NCBI GenBank assembly: GCA_045577415.1
Contig: JAZNII010000003.1
Span: forward strand, 1-23,667
Reading direction: 5' to 3'
Source of the DNA: SVTX01 sp045577415
GTDB lineage: Bacteria; Bacillota; Clostridia; Oscillospirales; CAG-272
DNA: 23,667 nt
Below the pieces are notes generated by a model. That model was not told the DNA's origin and searched no databases. It was given only the letters and a program-made list of their open reading frames with translations. The position numbers were made by a program, and so were the translations under genes. Shown one piece after another: positions 21,009 to 23,667 of this stretch (its first letter is position 1; every line of letters starts with the position of its first letter).

Positions 21009-22117
21009 TATATAAACATCTCCAGATAAAGGTTAAATAACGACTCACTGTCAAGAGATACGGGATTGTTGCCAAGTCTCTCCACATTTACCGAATCGGC
21101 AAAATACTGCGCTCTTGTCTCTTTATCACCCTCGGTAGGATAACGGATCTCAAGCCGATCAAGCATAGCTTCAAAGCCCTCCACCGCATCCTCTGCCGTC
21201 TTATAGCCAAGAGCGTTTGCGATTTTTCCAAACACTCCGAACAGGTAGTCTGCTCCGCGCTTGTCGGTACACCTTTCGGGGTGAGAAAGCATATATCTCC
21301 AGACCCTCGGCAGGCTTATGGCTACCGAATGACCGTGAGGAAGACCGTAGATCGTGGTCAACTTGTAGCTCATAGCGTGAGGGGCGGTGGTAGCGGTAAT
21401 CGCGATCGCTCTGCCCGCGAGGTTGGATGCCGACATTATCTCGTCTCTCGCCCTCTCGGTGTTCTGCTCTGCGTATTCGTAGATATTGTCACTTATTTTC
21501 TCTACCGCCTCTTTGGCGTAAGCGCGGCTCTCCTCGGTGGATCTTACGCTCCACCAGGATTCTATCGCCTGACAAAGCGCGTCAAGCACGGTGCATTTTT
21601 TCTGATAAACGGGGAGACTTGTCAGGACGTCGGGGTCAAGCACCGCCACGTTGGGCAGTATCGACGAGTGATGCACCGACTGCTTTTCTCCCTTATAGTA
21701 AATTACCGAGAAGGGGGTGGATTCGCTTCCGGTTCCCGCCGTGGTGGGCATCGCGACAAACGGAATGCCCGTGTCGGTGTATTCCTGCTCCAGATAAAGC
21801 CGGTCCGTCGGCATTTTGCAATAGAGCTTGATGCATTTTGCCACGTCGATGGCACTACCGCCGCCGACCGCCACAACTGCGTCGCAGCCCTCGGCGTTAA
21901 AGAGGTCAATTCCCGTCACTATCTCCTCATATTTGGGGTTGGGAGTAAATCCCGAAAAGAGCGCCGACGGGATGCCGAGGCTCGTCAAATACTCCCACAC
22001 GGGGAGCTTTTTTGCCGAGTTTGTGTAGACCAAAAGGTACTTTTTTACGCCAAGCTCACGCAAAATTTCGCCTATCTTCTCATACGAGGCTTTACCCTCG
22101 ATTATTCTCTGTTTCAC
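21008..22117 (-). CDS. Iron-containing alcohol dehydrogenase, probable phosphonoacetaldehyde reductase
   Basis: 369 residues of the group III (Fe) alcohol dehydrogenase family. The nucleotide site is VAVGGGSAIDVAK (82-94 region), then PTTAGTGSESTPFSV, and the metal ligands lie in DALCQAIESWWS, TAPHAMSYKL and LPHGHSVAI. Placed between PEP mutase and phosphonopyruvate decarboxylase it most likely reduces phosphonoacetaldehyde to 2-hydroxyethylphosphonate, as PhpC-type enzymes do. No aminotransferase is visible, so aminoethylphosphonate is not the evident product, though a gene outside the window could change this. The start is a GTG at 22117, with GAAAGG 8 nt upstream, 20 nt after the PEP mutase stop. 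Confidence 0.87.
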   Translation of the reverse strand: MKQRIIEGKASYEKIGEILRELGVKKYLLVYTNSAKKLPVWEYLTSLGIPSALFSGFTPNPKYEEIVTGIDLFNAEGCDAVVAVGGGSAIDVAKCIKLYCKMPTDRLYLEQEYTDTGIPFVAMPTTAGTGSESTPFSVIYYKGEKQSVHHSSILPNVAVLDPDVLTSLPVYQKKCTVLDALCQAIESWWSVRSTEESRAYAKEAVEKISDNIYEYAEQNTERARDEIMSASNLAGRAIAITATTAPHAMSYKLTTIYGLPHGHSVAISLPRVWRYMLSHPERCTDKRGADYLFGVFGKIANALGYKTAEDAVEGFEAMLDRLEIRYPTEGDKETRAQYFADSVNVERLGNNPVSLDSESLFNLYLEMFI

Positions 22118-22137
22118 TTTAAAAACCTTTCAAAATA

Positions 22138-23667
22138 TCATTCCTCGGGAATGAGTGTGATGATCTCCTTGATCGACATGCACATATCATCCGCCTCTTT
22201 GGCGCGGTGATTTGTCAGTATGGTCTCGGCGGTCTTTTGCATCGCGGGGAAACCGCTTCTCGTCAACTGATTTGCGTAAATGACCACGTTGACGCCGCGC
22301 TCCTTGAACTCCTGCTCGGTAACCGAGTTGAACGACGTGGGAACTACTACGATCGGGGTCGCCTTGTTCCGCTGACGGAACTTTTCGACGAACTCAAATA
22401 TCTCCGCAGGGTCCTTCTTACGGCTGTGTATCATTATAGCGTCAGCGCCCGCCTCGGAGAACGCAAAGGCTCTCTCAAGCGCGTCGTCCATTCCTCGCTC
22501 AAGAATAAGCGACTCAATGCGCGCGCAGATCATAAATTCTTTTGTCTTTTGCGCCTTCTTGCCAGCTTTGATCTTCTCGCAGAAGTTCTCGATACTGTCC
22601 TGAGTTTGCTGAACCTCAGTGCCGAAAAGCGAGTTTTTCTTAAGCCCGGTCTTATCCTCTATAATTACCATCGAAACGCCCATTCTTTCAAGGCTCTTGA
22701 CGGTGTAAACGAAATGCTCGGTAAGTCCTCCCGTATCGCCGTCAAAAATTATCGGCTTGGTGGTGACCTCCATAATGTCGTCAATGGTGCGGAAACGGGA
22801 CGTCATATCAACAAGCTCAATGTCGGGCTTGCCCTTCGCCGTACTGTCGCAAAGGCTGGACACCCACATAGCGTCGAACTGATAGGTCTTGCCGTCCTGC
22901 AAAACCTTGGTCTGCTCAACGATAAGCCCCGTAATGCCGCTGTGCGCCTCCATAGCCGTGACCAAACCCTTCATGGCGATCAGCTTCTTCAATCTGCCGC
23001 GACGGACGTCGGGCATAGAAAGCTGCGCTCGGGAAAGCTTTTCCATTTCAAGGTAGGTTTCGGTCTTGGAGTATGGATACTCAACGAGCTTGCCGCCGTA
23101 TTCTGCCAGCAACTCCACGACCTCGTCGCGGATAGGCTTCTGAAATCCCTCGCGCCAGTCGTCGCCGTGGACGACGTAGGTCGGCTTCAAGGCTCTGATG
23201 TTCTCGGCGTAGCTCAGCTCCCTCTGCTCGACAACAGAGTAAACGCCGTTGATGTTCTCCACAAGAGATTTCCTTTCGGCATAAGGCATAAGCGGAAAGC
23301 GCTTATAGGAAGCCACCGCCTCGTCGGAAAGCACGCCGATGATCAGTTTGCCTAACTTCTGCGCCTTTTTGATGATGGCGATGTGACCGCCGTGTATCAT
23401 GTCGGTGGAAAAGCACATATAAACGGTTCTGCTCTCAAGCTCGGCGATCTGCTTTGAAACTATCGCAAGGTCCTCGGGGGTGTCGATCTCGCCGCAAAGG
23501 GCGTTCTCGACGTCAAGGGGATAAATGAGACACTTGTCCGACACCTTGTTGAAGGCGTTCTCTGCGTAGCATTTTCTGTCGTCGCTCTCGCAGAAGGCGC
23601 AGATCTCGTCAAGCCAGATATTCCAATCGTTCTTGCAAAGCTTGTAAAGAGGCTGAGCCGCCAGCGC
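22138..23667 (-). CDS. PEP mutase with fused cytidylyltransferase and NTP-transferase tail (5' end outside window)
   Basis: The frame is open to the right edge, so 509 residues are visible and the N-terminus is missing. A GTG at 23544 lies inside the coding frame and is not taken as the start. Counted from that GTG, 1-35 plus the 41 residues before it look like the C-terminal end of a sugar/choline-type NTP transferase (LIYPLDVENALCGEIDTPEDL). Residues 40-170 are a cytidylyltransferase-like domain with the HGGH motif (51-54) and YVVHGDDW. Residues 175-468 are PEP mutase, with FDGDTGG and the loop EDKTGLKKNS (296-305) that is diagnostic for phosphonate makers as opposed to isocitrate lyase relatives. 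The mutase turns PEP into phosphonopyruvate; the transferase parts would activate the phosphonate as a CMP ester for attachment to glycan. Confidence 0.92.
   Translation of the reverse strand, partial: ALAAQPLYKLCKNDWNIWLDEICAFCESDDRKCYAENAFNKVSDKCLIYPLDVENALCGEIDTPEDLAIVSKQIAELESRTVYMCFSTDMIHGGHIAIIKKAQKLGKLIIGVLSDEAVASYKRFPLMPYAERKSLVENINGVYSVVEQRELSYAENIRALKPTYVVHGDDWREGFQKPIRDEVVELLAEYGGKLVEYPYSKTETYLEMEKLSRAQLSMPDVRRGRLKKLIAMKGLVTAMEAHSGITGLIVEQTKVLQDGKTYQFDAMWVSSLCDSTAKGKPDIELVDMTSRFRTIDDIMEVTTKPIIFDGDTGGLTEHFVYTVKSLERMGVSMVIIEDKTGLKKNSLFGTEVQQTQDSIENFCEKIKAGKKAQKTKEFMICARIESLILERGMDDALERAFAFSEAGADAIMIHSRKKDPAEIFEFVEKFRQRNKATPIVVVPTSFNSVTEQEFKERGVNVVIYANQLTRSGFPAMQKTAETILTNHRAKEADDMCMSIKEIITLIPEE

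Noticed and set aside
22138..23544. Complete PEP mutase gene starting at the GTG at 23544
   Set aside because: The frame continues with protein-like sequence to the window edge and no ribosome binding site precedes the GTG, so the gene is cut by the window.

Overview
The window looks like a chromosomal segment from an uncultured gut- or rumen-type Clostridia (Oscillospirales-like) bacterium. The evidence is a fused IspH-ribosomal protein S1 gene in the order FAD enzyme-cmk-plsC-ispH/rpsA, a DegV protein, strong AGGAGG ribosome binding sites, TTGACA/TATAAT promoters, and many TAATG and ATGA gene overlaps. No phage or transposase gene was seen. All names come from reading motifs; no database search was possible.

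Left part (1-7600, mostly + strand): uronate/rhamnose catabolism. After the tail of an unrecognised gene (1-417) comes a divergent AraC-type regulator (488-1336, -). It faces an operon with an N-terminal beta-rich domain fused in frame to KduI (1623-3299), KduD (3328-4125), a GH88 unsaturated glucuronyl hydrolase (4317-5468) and a GH78 alpha-L-rhamnosidase (from about 5523 to 7558, apparently frameshifted near its 5' end). GH88 would release 4,5-unsaturated uronic acid, KduI and KduD would process it toward 2-keto-3-deoxygluconate, and GH78 would remove rhamnose. None of these enzymes shows a signal peptide, so imported pectin- or rhamnogalacturonan-like oligosaccharides are the likely substrates. 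Between kduD and GH88 lies an array of six perfect hairpins, four of them preceded by the same GTGATAT linker.

Middle (7600-14560): degV (-), then a 573-nt non-coding stretch with tRNA-Val(GAC) on the + strand, its terminator, and a decayed second copy of the tRNA promoter, 3' end and terminator. Next is a minus-strand housekeeping run: rpiR, HI0933/BaiN-type flavoprotein, cmk, plsC and ispH-rpsA. An rpiR promoter with perfect consensus boxes drives this run.

Right part (14690-23667, all - strand): an XRE repressor and an NTP_transf_5 nucleotidyltransferase form a two-gene unit with candidate operators. Beyond it is a tightly coupled surface-polysaccharide operon that enters from beyond the right edge. 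It reads [NTP transferase]-cytidylyltransferase-PEP mutase, Fe-type phosphonoacetaldehyde reductase, phosphonopyruvate decarboxylase, CapE, CapF and CapG, and ends at a strong terminator. The first three enzymes should convert PEP to 2-hydroxyethylphosphonate, and the last three should make UDP-N-acetyl-L-fucosamine. Together they suggest a FucNAc-containing, phosphonate-decorated surface glycan. Glycosyltransferases and flippase are not in the window and would lie upstream.

Most notable: the GTGATAT hairpin array, the phosphonate plus L-FucNAc operon, two in-frame gene fusions that keep a Shine-Dalgarno and ATG at the junction (KduI and S1), the GH78 frameshift, and the duplicated tRNA 3' end.
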